NCBI GenBank assembly: GCA_017515465.1
Contig: JAFWFV010000049.1
Location: 1-64,000 of the forward strand
From: Clostridiales bacterium
Lineage (GTDB): Bacteria > Bacillota > Clostridia > Saccharofermentanales > Saccharofermentanaceae
DNA: 64,000 nucleotides
Direction: 5' to 3'
Part shown: piece after piece, positions 37,910-46,740 of the stretch
How the letters are laid out: each line of letters starts with the position of its first letter
Numbering within the stretch: the first letter of the stretch is position 1
Program-made: the position numbers and the translations under genes
Notes under the pieces: model-generated
Databases searched by the model: none
What the model saw: the letters and a program-made list of their open reading frames with translations, nothing else
Told to the model about the DNA's origin: nothing

Positions 37910-38112
37910 ACAGTCTTTATATTTTCCACGCCCGTCTGTCTCATGAAATCATCTATCTCCTCCTGAGAGGTGACGAGCTTAAGGTCATGGAACTTCCCCG
38001 TTTGGATGTCTATGAAGCCGACGGTGGTCTCGCCCGTGCAGATGCTGCGCTTTACGGCGGGTTCTGATACAGCAGGGTCATATTCTATCTTTGATTTCTT
38101 TCTGCCAAACAT
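37903..38112 (-). CDS. Conserved small protein of unknown function
   Basis: The 69-residue protein begins MFGRKKSKIEYDPAVSEPAV, then SICTGETTVGFIDIQTGKF. Similar small proteins occur in many Clostridia and are sometimes mislabelled as aspartate dehydrogenase; the size rules that out. The single ICTGE cysteine motif is the only feature. The ATG at 38112 has GAGGTG before it, so the longer start at 38142 is not used. It overlaps the convergent membrane protein gene by 7 bp. Confidence 0.7.
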   Translation of the reverse strand: MFGRKKSKIEYDPAVSEPAVKRSICTGETTVGFIDIQTGKFHDLKLVTSQEEIDDFMRQTGVENIKTVY

Positions 38113-38190
38113 AAATGCACCTCGGTTATGCTGATTATACATTTCCCCAAAGAGATAGACAAACGGGCCAGGTGCTAATAAAATACTTCC

Positions 38191-38937
38191 GTGGGTGTTT
38201 TAGATTTAAAGACAGAAGATCTCAAAAAGTATCAGGTGTTGTCAGGCAGTGCATTGAAGGCTATTGCCGTTATTACCATGTTCATCGATCACTATGCCAT
38301 GATCTTACTGCCCCATGTGCAGTCTGCAATGGAACCGCTCTTTTTTGTGGGGCAGAAGGCTTATTCTCTATATACGATACTGAGGCTGATAGGCAGGATA
38401 GCATTCCCCTTATACGGCTTCCTTCTGGCGGAGGGATATACCCATACCCGCAGCAAGAAGAACTACGGATCATCCCTGCTCATATTTGCAGTCGTTTCCG
38501 AGATCCCGTGGAATCTCGCGCACAACTCCTCGTTCCTCTTTTCAAAGCAGAACGTCTTCTTTACGCTCTTCCTGGGATTTCTGGGGATCCATGTGATCAG
38601 CACTTTCGTTGAGGAGAAGAAGGAATATGTAAAGGCGGGGCTGTTTCTCATGCTGCTCTTTGCTGTTTCGTATCTGCTCAGGGCGGATTACGGATATGTG
38701 GGATTTGCGGCGATCCTGTTCATATATGTCATGCGCAGGCACAAACTGCTCAGAACAGTAATAGGTCCGGCACTATATGCCGACCCTATTGCCGTGCTCT
38801 TTGGATTTATCTTTATGGATCTTTACAACGGCAAACGCGGATTCATCAAGGGCAAGGTATTAAAGTATGCCTTCTATGCGTTTTATCCCGTTCATCTCCT
38901 GGTCTTGTATCTCATTACAAAGGCTGTTTACGGTTAA
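38191..38937 (+). CDS. TraX-family membrane protein
   Basis: The 248-residue protein has about seven helices and the TraX pattern: LSGSALKAIAVITMFIDH at the N-terminus, RIAFPLYGFLLAEGY and a C-terminal FYAFYPVHLLVLYLI. TraX in F plasmids acetylates pilin; chromosomal Clostridia copies are common and their substrate is unknown, perhaps acyl transfer to a surface polymer. The start is a GTG at 38191 with no good ribosome site, so the true start is uncertain. It overlaps the convergent GTPase gene by 4 bp. Confidence 0.75.
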   Translation: MGVLDLKTEDLKKYQVLSGSALKAIAVITMFIDHYAMILLPHVQSAMEPLFFVGQKAYSLYTILRLIGRIAFPLYGFLLAEGYTHTRSKKNYGSSLLIFAVVSEIPWNLAHNSSFLFSKQNVFFTLFLGFLGIHVISTFVEEKKEYVKAGLFLMLLFAVSYLLRADYGYVGFAAILFIYVMRRHKLLRTVIGPALYADPIAVLFGFIFMDLYNGKRGFIKGKVLKYAFYAFYPVHLLVLYLITKAVYG

Positions 38938-40100
38938 CCCTCATTATTCTTCTTTGCTGCCCTGGCACCCAGCTTGATGGCCTCAACGAACATCTTGCTG
39001 ATCTTTTCACGTCCCTCATCGGTACTGAGATCCGTCATGTTCATCTCACCCTTGCTGACCTGGATGAGGATCTGGATATAGACCTCGCCGAGGGCGAAAG
39101 TTATGGCTGCAGCCGTTGCTCCCGAGATGACTCCGCCAGCGGCAGAACCGGCACCGGGAATGAGCTTGAGCAGGTTGGATACTACCGTCCTGCCAAGTAC
39201 CGTTGCGCCGGCAGAACCGATGGTTCCTGAGATGACCGTCATGAGGGTTCCCTTGTCTACGGGGAAGCCGAAGGCTGCGGTAATGCCTGCCAGCATTGCG
39301 ATCTGGTCAGGAACGAGAACTGCCGCATCGGCAACGGGCAGCGGGATCGCACCTGCTGCTGCAGCGCCTGTTGCCGCCGTGGTAACGATCGCCCTTGCAC
39401 GTCTGATCTTAAGATTGAGGTTTGCTTTCTCAAGTGCGATGAAAGTATTCTGGATAGCTTCGGGCAGGATCTGCGACATGATCTCCGCCAGATCGTCGAT
39501 GCCGTATGCTCTCTTGGAGAGTTCATCTGAGATGGGATAGTCCTGTGCCAGGACAGGTATGATGGCTGATACGGGCAGGTTCTCCTGCTCGATAACGCGC
39601 TTCAGTTCCTCTGCATCCTTGCGTGAGAATGCCTGTGTCAGGACTATGATCACCGGAACGTTGTACCCCTTTATCTTGTCTGCGATCCTCTTGAGGAAAG
39701 CGCCCTCGGAGGGTTCGAACCTGTGGGATGCCGTATTAACGCAGTAGAGGATACAGTGGATCTCGTTGCCTTCGATGTCGTCCGTGAAGCATTCCGTGAT
39801 CACGTTGATGACTTGATCCGATAATGAGACAAAGGCATTGTCGCCCTTGAGCTCCAGACCGGGAGTATCGTACAGGGCCAGAGGAAAGTCTTTCTTTTCG
39901 ACTCTGACGATGTCAGATGTAACGGGCTTTCCGATGCCTGTCCTGACCAGTGAATCACCAAATATGCTGTTGATCAGCGTGCTCTTGCCGACACCTGTCT
40001 TGCCCAGCAGCATGATGTTCAGCTTGGGAAGCTTCTCGAACTCGTTCTTTACTGTTGATATGATCCTGTCGACCACATCTCTCGTCATCAGTTCACCCAT
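38934..40100 (-). CDS. DUF697-type membrane-associated GTPase, second of a tandem pair
   Basis: The 388-residue protein has an N-terminal GTPase domain with G1 GKTGVGKSTLINSIFG, a switch threonine in KPVTSD, G3 LYDTPGLE and a non-canonical G4 LTQAFSRKD in place of NKxD. The C-terminal half is hydrophobic and carries the DUF697 pattern PVADAAVLVPDQIAM, followed by glycine/alanine-rich helices. Family members are thought to associate with membranes; role unknown. AGGAGG precedes the start. It overlaps the upstream paralogue by 8 bp, which suggests tandem duplication and coupling. Confidence 0.8.
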   Translation of the reverse strand: MGELMTRDVVDRIISTVKNEFEKLPKLNIMLLGKTGVGKSTLINSIFGDSLVRTGIGKPVTSDIVRVEKKDFPLALYDTPGLELKGDNAFVSLSDQVINVITECFTDDIEGNEIHCILYCVNTASHRFEPSEGAFLKRIADKIKGYNVPVIIVLTQAFSRKDAEELKRVIEQENLPVSAIIPVLAQDYPISDELSKRAYGIDDLAEIMSQILPEAIQNTFIALEKANLNLKIRRARAIVTTAATGAAAAGAIPLPVADAAVLVPDQIAMLAGITAAFGFPVDKGTLMTVISGTIGSAGATVLGRTVVSNLLKLIPGAGSAAGGVISGATAAAITFALGEVYIQILIQVSKGEMNMTDLSTDEGREKISKMFVEAIKLGARAAKKNNEG

Positions 40101-41247
40101 TGTTTTCCTCCTTGTCTGCGGCGGGCGCAGTTATCATCTCACCTTTGAACATTCTCTGTATCATCTTCTTGCCTTCGGGAGTGTTGACCTCCTGCATCTT
40201 TATCTCTCCGGTATATACCATGGTTATGAGCTTGATGTAGGTCAGTCCCAGCGACTCCATGATCGTGGCGGCAGTGGTTCCTGATATGACATGTCCGACA
40301 CCGGGGATGAACTTCAGCAGGCTGAACCTCATCTGCTTGCCGAGAACGGTGGGTCCGATGGCATTCATGGTGCCCGTTATCAGAGAATCAGTTGTCTCCT
40401 TGTTGAGCTTGAATCCGAATGCCAGCGTTATGCCTGTGAGCATGGCGATCTGGTCCGGGATCAGGACGGCAGTATCAGCCAGGGGCACCGGTATTGCAGC
40501 AGTGACAGCTGCGGCCAGGCTGGCCGTATTAACGGCGCTCTTAGCTATCTTGAGCTTAAGAGTCAGGCTCGCACTCTCCAATGCGATGAATGTATTCCTT
40601 ACTGACTCGGGAAGGATCTCTGCCATCTTGTCAGTCAGTGTGTCAACTCCGTAGGGAGGGATGGTGATATCCTCGTCAAATTCATATTCATCTGCCAGTA
40701 CGGGGATGATGTCCGTGATGGGCAGGTTCTCCTCGCGTATGACGTTTGTCAGTGCCTCGGCATCGTTCTTGGAGAATGCCTGGGTGAGGACCATGATGAC
40801 GGGTACGTTATAGATCGTTATCTTGCCCAGGATATCCCTGAGGAAACTGGACTCAGCGCTCTCGAATCTGCGGGAAACTGTATTAACGCAGTAGATTATG
40901 CAGTGGATCTCGTTTCCGACTATCTTGTCGGTATAGTTATCCTTAATTAGCTTGGTTATCTGTTTGGACAGGGAGGAGTAGTCGTTATTGCCTGTCAGCT
41001 CCAGTCCGGGAGTATCGTAGAGGACCAGGGGGAACCCGTCCTGTTCCACCTTGGAGATATCGTTGGTAACCGGTTTGCCTGTGCCGGCCAGCACCATCTT
41101 CTCACCGAAGATGCTGTTGATCAGCGTGCTCTTGCCAACCCCGGTCTTGCCCAGGACCATAATGTTCAGTTTATCCAGTTTGTTGTACTCGTTATTGAGT
41201 TTTTTGATTACCTGATCTGTTATCTGACGGGAACTGATCCTGCTCAT
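40093..41247 (-). CDS. DUF697-type membrane-associated GTPase, first of a tandem pair
   Basis: The 384-residue protein is a clear paralogue of the gene after it, with the same order of G1 (GKTGVGKSTLINSIFG), switch KPVTND, G3 LYDTPGLE, G4 LTQAFSKND and the DUF697 segment PLADTAVLIPDQIAM. Pairwise identity by eye is high in the GTPase half and lower in the C-terminal half. Two coupled paralogues may form a heterodimer, as some dynamin-like pairs do; this is inference. GGAG lies upstream of the ATG at 41247. Confidence 0.8.
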   Translation of the reverse strand: MSRISSRQITDQVIKKLNNEYNKLDKLNIMVLGKTGVGKSTLINSIFGEKMVLAGTGKPVTNDISKVEQDGFPLVLYDTPGLELTGNNDYSSLSKQITKLIKDNYTDKIVGNEIHCIIYCVNTVSRRFESAESSFLRDILGKITIYNVPVIMVLTQAFSKNDAEALTNVIREENLPITDIIPVLADEYEFDEDITIPPYGVDTLTDKMAEILPESVRNTFIALESASLTLKLKIAKSAVNTASLAAAVTAAIPVPLADTAVLIPDQIAMLTGITLAFGFKLNKETTDSLITGTMNAIGPTVLGKQMRFSLLKFIPGVGHVISGTTAATIMESLGLTYIKLITMVYTGEIKMQEVNTPEGKKMIQRMFKGEMITAPAADKEENNG

Positions 41248-41358
41248 TAATTGGCTCCGTATTCAGCGTGGATTATATAAACATTTTACTATATTTCCGC
41301 ATGCTAAGGCGATAATGAATGTATAATTAGAAAAGATTTTTAACGGAGGTGATTTTGT

Positions 41359-41535
41359 ATGGATCTTCCAAGAGACCCCATGATGCTCCTGAGCTACGTA
41401 AACACCAAGCTTAGGGACGACTACCCGTCCCTGGATGAACTGGCAGGCTCCCTGGGAGCCGATCCTGACGATATCAAGGCCAAGTTAGCTGAAGTTAACT
41501 ACATATACGACGAACAGCTCAATAAATTTGTGTAA
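41359..41535 (+). CDS. DUF4250-type small protein
   Basis: The 58-residue protein, MDLPRDPMMLLSYVNTKLR then DDYPSLDELAGSLG, matches the small conserved Clostridia family DUF4250, whose function is unknown. It has a strong ribosome site GGAGGTGA seven bases before the ATG and a TATAAT at 41322-41327. It is too short for most ORF tracks. It lies between the GTPase pair and gpmI. Confidence 0.8.
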   Translation: MDLPRDPMMLLSYVNTKLRDDYPSLDELAGSLGADPDDIKAKLAEVNYIYDEQLNKFV

Positions 41536-41596
41536 TATTTTCTGCCGATCCATATTATAATAGGCAACGGATAAAAACAATCTGGAGGAAATATAT

Positions 41597-43192
41597 ATGA
41601 GACAGAAGCCAGTTGTACTTATGGTACTTGACGGTTACGGCATTTCAGACAAGACAGAGGGCAACGCCATCGCACTGGCAAAGACACCTGTTATGGACAA
41701 GCTCATGAGCGAGTGTCCTTACGTGCAGGGTTCAGCATCCGGTCTTGCAGTAGGACTGCCTGACGGACAGATGGGCAACTCCGAGGTAGGTCACATGAAC
41801 ATCGGATCCGGCAGGATCATCTACCAGGATCTTACGCTCATCACAAAGTATATCGAGGACGGCGTTTTCTTTGAGAACGAGGAACTCCTCAGAGCTATCA
41901 ACAACTGCAAGGAAAAGGGATCAGACCTTCATATCTGGGGACTCCTGTCCGACGGCGGCGTTCACAGCCACAACACACACCTCTATGCGATCATCGAGAT
42001 GTGCAAGAAGAACGGTCTCGACCGTGTTTACGTTCATCCCTTCTTTGACGGCCGTGATACACCTCCTGCATCAGGCAAGGACTATCTCCAGGCTCTGGTG
42101 GACAAGATGGCTGAGATCGGCTGCGGCAAGGTAGCATCCATGTCCGGACGTTACTACGCAATGGACAGGGACAATAACTGGGACCGTATCCAGAAGGCAT
42201 ACGATTCACTCGTCATCGGCGAAGGCGTAAAGGCAACAGATCCTGTTGCTGCTATGCAGGCATCTTACGATGAGGGCGTAACGGACGAGTTCGTTCTGCC
42301 TACAGTCATCGTCAATGAGGACGGAACTCCCGTATCTCTCGTAAAGCCTGATGATTCGATCATATTCTTCAATTTCCGTCCCGACCGTGCACGTGAGATA
42401 ACAAAGGCATTCTGCTTTGCAGATTCCGATATCGAGGCACAGGCAGGTTCTGCTGATGACCCCAAGTGCATCAAGTTCCTGAAGCGTCATAACGGCTTTA
42501 TGCCCCTCACATATGTCTGCTTCAAGGACTACGACGAGACGATCCCCAACAAGTTCGTTGCATTCAAGAAGGAAGAGATCACCAACACATTCGGTGAGTA
42601 TCTGGCGAACAACGGTCTCAAGCAGCTCCGTATCGCTGAGACAGAAAAGTATGCTCACGTAACATTCTTCTTCAACGGCGGTATCGAGGAACCCAACAAG
42701 GATGAGGACAGAACACTCGTTAATTCACCCAAGGTTGCAACATACGATCTCCAGCCTGAGATGAGCGCACCCGAGGTATCAGAGAAGCTGGATGCTGCCA
42801 TCACATCAGGTAAGTACGATGTCATCATCATCAACTTTGCCAACCCTGACATGGTAGGCCATACAGGTGTCATCGAGGCAGCAGTTGCAGCAGTCGAGAG
42901 GATCGACCAGTGTGTCGGCGCTGCAGTTGATGCAGTAAAGCAGATGGATGGCGTACTCTTTATCTGCGCTGACCACGGCAATGCAGAACAGATGGTAAAC
43001 TATGAGACAGGCGAGCCTCATACAGCTCATACCACAAATCCCGTACCGTTCATCCTCTACAACTACGATCCTTCCTACACTCTCCGCGAGGGCGGCAGGC
43101 TCTGCGATATCGCACCTACGCTGCTGCAGATAATGGATCTGCCCCAGCCGGCAGAGATGACAGGAAAGTCACTGCTGGTTAAGAAGGGCTGA
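41597..43192 (+). CDS. gpmI: 2,3-bisphosphoglycerate-independent phosphoglycerate mutase
   Basis: The 531-residue protein interconverts 3- and 2-phosphoglycerate in glycolysis using two Mn2+ ions. It shows the metal-ligand motif LDGYG near the start, the nucleophile serine in GQMGNSEVGHMN, HLYAIIEMCK, FDGRDTPP, SGRYYAMDRD and the C-terminal ADHGNAEQM and TAHTTNPVPF segments. Length is normal. GGAGGA precedes the ATG. It appears to be a single-gene unit; 160 bp of repeat-rich space follows. Confidence 0.96.
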   Translation: MRQKPVVLMVLDGYGISDKTEGNAIALAKTPVMDKLMSECPYVQGSASGLAVGLPDGQMGNSEVGHMNIGSGRIIYQDLTLITKYIEDGVFFENEELLRAINNCKEKGSDLHIWGLLSDGGVHSHNTHLYAIIEMCKKNGLDRVYVHPFFDGRDTPPASGKDYLQALVDKMAEIGCGKVASMSGRYYAMDRDNNWDRIQKAYDSLVIGEGVKATDPVAAMQASYDEGVTDEFVLPTVIVNEDGTPVSLVKPDDSIIFFNFRPDRAREITKAFCFADSDIEAQAGSADDPKCIKFLKRHNGFMPLTYVCFKDYDETIPNKFVAFKKEEITNTFGEYLANNGLKQLRIAETEKYAHVTFFFNGGIEEPNKDEDRTLVNSPKVATYDLQPEMSAPEVSEKLDAAITSGKYDVIIINFANPDMVGHTGVIEAAVAAVERIDQCVGAAVDAVKQMDGVLFICADHGNAEQMVNYETGEPHTAHTTNPVPFILYNYDPSYTLREGGRLCDIAPTLLQIMDLPQPAEMTGKSLLVKKG

Positions 43193-43344
43193 TTGGCGAC
43201 AGGTAACCGGCTGACAGCAAATGGCTGATGGCTGCCGGTACATGATTTTGTACATGTTTGATGTTTAATTGTACGGAAAGGTGTAATGTACACCTTTCCG
43301 TACATCTATTATACTGGGGTGTACAACAAGGTGTACGCCGCCAG
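43193..43344. other. Repeat-rich intergenic space between gpmI and the nuclease gene
   Basis: It holds the 14-bp hairpin listed separately, a weaker inverted repeat ACCGGC/GCCGGT spanning about 43206-43240 that could terminate gpmI, two copies of GTACATG (about 43238-43257) and two of GTGTAC downstream. No gene is seen. Confidence 0.5.
43271..43303. terminator. Perfect 14-bp hairpin between convergent genes
   Basis: GTACGGAAAGGTGT (43271-43284) is perfectly complementary to 43290-43303 with a five-base loop. It lies between the converging ends of gpmI and the nuclease gene, so a two-way terminator is likely, though no T run follows on either strand. Confidence 0.55.
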
Positions 43345-44106
43345 TTAATGCATCAGTATCACATGCTGCCTGCTGATCCCGTTGATCACTCCTGTCACTG
43401 TTTCTTCTATAGTGGAAGTGGCAGGCATCTTATTCTCCGTTCCGCAAAAGTAGATGATATCTTCCCCTGACATGATGCCGGCACGGCTGTATGTCATAAA
43501 CTTACTTCCTGATTCCTGGATCCTATGAGGATCGGTCATACTTCCAAAATACTCTATCAGGATGCAGCAGTTAAACTGGGGAAGCCAAATGACAAAATCA
43601 ACATCATATTCTTTTTTGCCAACCCATATCCTGACCTCGTATCTATACTGCAGACCCAGTTTGTCCAGAGTCTCTGCAAACCTTACTTCTGCTCTGGATC
43701 TGAAATGAGTGCCTTTATAACAATAGTTATTGTTCTTGGGGTATGTATTACATGAGCTTTGTAATCTGCTCCAAAAAGCATTATCAAGCGGATGTTTATA
43801 CTGGTCAGAGAACGAATATATGTCCTGTGCCTTTTTGTAATTCATGTTATAGGTGTTCTCAAATTCTGATATCAGAGAGTTTATCCTGTATTTCAGTTCA
43901 TTGCGTTTTTGGACTGATGACAGGAGTTTTCTTCCTTTTGGTGAATCTGCCTTGACCTGTCTGACACGCTGGGATCTGTCTATACCGCATTGGTATTCTC
44001 TTATGACCGCCTGGCCGCGGTGCACGCCCATCCTGTATTCAGGGATCTTTTCCAGTTCGCTCATCAGATAGCCTATAGTACCTACGTAGTATTCGGGATT
44101 GAACAT
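43345..44106 (-). CDS. Uncharacterised protein with restriction-endonuclease-like domain
   Basis: The 253-residue protein is not a named family. A C-terminal region (about 130-220) has RSRAEVRFAETLDKLGLQ, then KKEYDVDFVIWLP and CCILIEYFG. This order of a helix with E, a D in a strand and an E in a strand fits the PD-(D/E)XK nuclease fold, although the final lysine of the motif is Tyr/Phe here. The N-terminal half has helices and a YYVGTIGYL motif. The gene is alone, AT-richer than its neighbours and flanked by repeats, so an accessory or defence role is possible. Confidence 0.5.
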   Translation of the reverse strand: MFNPEYYVGTIGYLMSELEKIPEYRMGVHRGQAVIREYQCGIDRSQRVRQVKADSPKGRKLLSSVQKRNELKYRINSLISEFENTYNMNYKKAQDIYSFSDQYKHPLDNAFWSRLQSSCNTYPKNNNYCYKGTHFRSRAEVRFAETLDKLGLQYRYEVRIWVGKKEYDVDFVIWLPQFNCCILIEYFGSMTDPHRIQESGSKFMTYSRAGIMSGEDIIYFCGTENKMPATSTIEETVTGVINGISRQHVILMH

Positions 44107-44150
44107 GGTTCTTACCTCCTGATCTGATGTTACTACCCGGCACAGCCGGA

Positions 44151-44200
44151 AAATCTCCGAAATGGTCCGAAATGATACGAATTGGTCTGAACGGGTCTAT
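44151..44200. repeat. Degenerate 10-bp tandem repeat upstream of the nuclease gene
   Basis: Five successive ten-base blocks (AAATCTCCGA, AATGGTCCGA, AATGATACGA, ATTGGTCTGA, ACGGGTCTAT) share a common pattern. The period equals one helical turn. They lie 45-95 bases before the nuclease start, in the divergent space 44107-44310 shared with the thioesterase gene, so they could be an operator. Confidence 0.45.
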
Positions 44201-44310
44201 TAATGGACCACAAAACATGCTTTCACACAACATTTCCCAACATGGCTATTTGCAAAACGGGTAAAATTCTCTAATATTTTAGTTGATAGAAAAATTAATG
44301 GAGATCTTGA

Positions 44311-44742
44311 ATGTCACACGTAACAGTTCATGAACACAAGGTTCAGTACTATGAGACTGACCAGATGGCGATTGCCCATCATTCCAATTACATCAGGTGG
44401 TTCGAGGAGGCCAGGATCAAGCTCTTTGACGAGCTCGGCATAGGATACAAGGAATCTGAGGAGAAGGGGATAATAAGCCCTGTTGTATCCGTTGAGGCGA
44501 ACTACAAGAACATGAGCAGATTCTATGATGACCTGCTCATCAAGGTATGGATAGTGGATTATACGGGTGTCAGGGCAACTCTCAAATACGAGGTAACCGA
44601 CAAGAAAACGGGCGAACTCAGATGCACCGGAAAGAGCAAGCACTGCTTCATCAATCCGGAAGGCAGGGTGATCTCGATCAAGAAGGTCTCGCCCGAAGGA
44701 CACAAGATCCTGGAAGAAGCATGCGTTAAGGAGGAAGGTTGA
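44311..44742 (+). CDS. YbgC/FadM-type acyl-CoA thioesterase (hotdog fold)
   Basis: The 143-residue protein has the 4HBT signature: QYYETDQMAIAHHSNYIRWFEEAR with the catalytic aspartate near residue 17, and later VVSVEANYKNMSRFYDDLLI. These enzymes hydrolyse acyl-CoA or acyl-ACP thioesters. It is coupled to trxB, ending two bases before that gene's ATG. The start is supported by GGAG. Confidence 0.87.
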   Translation: MSHVTVHEHKVQYYETDQMAIAHHSNYIRWFEEARIKLFDELGIGYKESEEKGIISPVVSVEANYKNMSRFYDDLLIKVWIVDYTGVRATLKYEVTDKKTGELRCTGKSKHCFINPEGRVISIKKVSPEGHKILEEACVKEEG

Positions 44743-44744
44743 AC

Positions 44745-45656
44745 ATGGCTGACATAGTAATCATCGGAGCAGGTCCCGCAGGAATGTCTGCAGCAATATA
44801 TGCGAGGAGAGCAGGAATGTCCACCGTCATCTTTGAGGCTGATATGTACGGAGGCCAGATCGTTAACACTCCCGAGGTTGAGAATTACCCTGCTATTCAG
44901 AAGATCTCCGGCTTTGATTTTGCGATGAATCTCTATAACCAGGCATCCGATCTGGGTGCTGAGTTCAGGATGGAGCCCGTAGTTGCCATAGAGGGCGATG
45001 CGGAAACAGGCTTCAGGGTCAGGAGTGAATATTCAACAGAAGAGGCCAAGGCAGTCATCATTGCCACCGGTGCAAAGAACAGGCACATCGGCATAGAGAA
45101 CGAAGAACGCCTTACGGGCCGCGGAGTATCATACTGTGCAACCTGCGACGGTGCATTCTTTAAGGGCAAGGATGTCGCTGTATTCGGCGGTGGAAATACG
45201 GCCGTAGAGGATGCTCTCTATCTGGCTAATATCGTAAACAAGGTATATCTGATCCACAGACGTAATGAGTTCAGAGCCGAAAAAGCGCTGGTCGATCAAG
45301 CTGTTGCAAATGACAGGATCGAGATAGTCACTCCCAAGGTCGTAACCGCACTTAAGGGCGAGGACAAGCTCACGGCTATATCGCTGAGCGACATGGCTGA
45401 CGGCAGGGAGACCATGATAGACGTTGATGCACTCTTCATCGCCATCGGTCAGGTTCCTGCAGCTGCACCCTTTGCAGCGGTAGTTGAGCAGGATAACGGC
45501 TATATCGTTGCAGGCGAGGACTGTAAGACATCTGCCCCCGGAATATTCGTAGCGGGAGACGGCAGGACAAAGAACGTCAGACAGCTTACGACAGCTGCTT
45601 CAGATGGAGCAGTCGCAGCTCTTGCAGCATGTGATTTCGTCAGGGCATCAAGATAA
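44745..45656 (+). CDS. trxB: Thioredoxin reductase
   Basis: The 303-residue flavoprotein has the N-terminal FAD motif IIGAGPAGMSAAIYARRAG, the redox-active CATC in SYCATCDGAFF (about residues 132-135), the NAD(P)H motif FGGGNTAVEDALYL and a C-terminal GIFVAGDGRTKNVRQL. It keeps thioredoxin reduced. The ATG at 44745 follows AAGGAGGAAGG; the TTG at 44739 is less suitable. No thioredoxin gene is in the window. It overlaps the convergent protease gene by 17 bp. Confidence 0.95.
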   Translation: MADIVIIGAGPAGMSAAIYARRAGMSTVIFEADMYGGQIVNTPEVENYPAIQKISGFDFAMNLYNQASDLGAEFRMEPVVAIEGDAETGFRVRSEYSTEEAKAVIIATGAKNRHIGIENEERLTGRGVSYCATCDGAFFKGKDVAVFGGGNTAVEDALYLANIVNKVYLIHRRNEFRAEKALVDQAVANDRIEIVTPKVVTALKGEDKLTAISLSDMADGRETMIDVDALFIAIGQVPAAAPFAAVVEQDNGYIVAGEDCKTSAPGIFVAGDGRTKNVRQLTTAASDGAVAALAACDFVRASR

Positions 45657-46650
45657 GGAACATTTCCCTGGCAGCATTCATCGAAGCAAAAACGCTGGAG
45701 TAGGAATCCTCATACATCTTCAGGAACGCGGGGTTTGTGACCAGCATGATCACTCCGCCTGTCAGCATTAAGACCGTTGCGGCACCGGCGATGATGTAAT
45801 TACGCGTCAGCTTTCTGGTGCGTGACTTTTTCTCTTCTACGGGTACTTTCCCGGCAAGCTTGGGCATAAGGAGATGGAATCCCAGGCAGATCGCAAAGGG
45901 AGCCAGACAGAACAATATCATCGAGGAACCCAGCTGCATTACGGGATCGACATTCTTTAGTGCCGCATCAGCTATATCCTCAGAGATTATAAAGCCTCTG
46001 AAATAAGAGAGGATCGAACCGGAACCGTTGGTGAAAAAGTGGATCATCAGGGGCAGGAGGAAGTTATCCTTCTTTATCATGAGATATGCAGCCACTGCCC
46101 CCATCAGGGAAGTATTAATGAACCTGATGGGATCGGTATGCATGATCCCGAAGAAGATTCCGATGATGAGTACTACCAGCCAATCTTTTTTGACAGATCT
46201 GAAATGCGATAATACCGCACCTCTCTCGATGGATTCCTCACATATGGGAGCGACGATGGCTATCGTAAAGAAAGAAAGGAACGGGTTTGGTATGTCCAGT
46301 GCGGTATTGAGGTTCTCCAATACTTTCATGAAAGTACCGGGGAAGACGATCCATGCCAGATAGATGCTCATGAAGCCAAAGGCTAACGTTCCCGCCCACA
46401 GAAAGCCGGTACCAAAGAAATCCCTGAGGGATATCTTCCTGATGGGAAAGACCTCCTTGAGGGGAGTCTTCTGGATGAGAGTGTATGATATGGCCAGTAT
46501 GAGGAACAGCAATTCGGAACCGATCAGCCCAACGGGTCCGAGACTGCGCTGCATGAACCTGCCTAATGTGAGCAGCATGATCAGCGCTGCGACCTGCAGG
46601 ATCACGCCCTTCCACGGCTGCCATTTGCTTTGATAGCTCAGTTCTCTCAT
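45640..46650 (-). CDS. CPBP-family intramembrane metalloprotease (CAAX prenyl protease 2-like)
   Basis: The 336-residue polytopic membrane protein has the three zinc motifs of this family in order: EESIERG (EExxxR), IFFGIMHTDPI (FxxxH) and LMIHFFTNGSGS (HxxxN). Relatives in Gram-positive bacteria handle bacteriocin immunity or stress; substrate here unknown. There are about eight helices. It is a lone minus-strand gene divergent from a lipoprotein. Confidence 0.88.
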   Translation of the reverse strand: MRELSYQSKWQPWKGVILQVAALIMLLTLGRFMQRSLGPVGLIGSELLFLILAISYTLIQKTPLKEVFPIRKISLRDFFGTGFLWAGTLAFGFMSIYLAWIVFPGTFMKVLENLNTALDIPNPFLSFFTIAIVAPICEESIERGAVLSHFRSVKKDWLVVLIIGIFFGIMHTDPIRFINTSLMGAVAAYLMIKKDNFLLPLMIHFFTNGSGSILSYFRGFIISEDIADAALKNVDPVMQLGSSMILFCLAPFAICLGFHLLMPKLAGKVPVEEKKSRTRKLTRNYIIAGAATVLMLTGGVIMLVTNPAFLKMYEDSYSSVFASMNAAREMFLILMP

Positions 46651-46740
46651 ACCGTATTACCCCTAATATAATTTGAAAAAAGCACATGTGTGTGCAATAA
46701 TTATTTTATACTAAAAATAAATAGTAAAGGAAGGGTGACC

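Noticed and set aside
37903-38112. Aspartate dehydrogenase
   Set aside because: Similar small proteins carry that name in databases, but 69 residues without a nucleotide fold cannot be that enzyme.
38115-38612. Plus-strand 165-residue frame before the TraX-like gene
   Set aside because: It overlaps most of the TraX-like gene's first half in another frame and lacks any recognisable domain.
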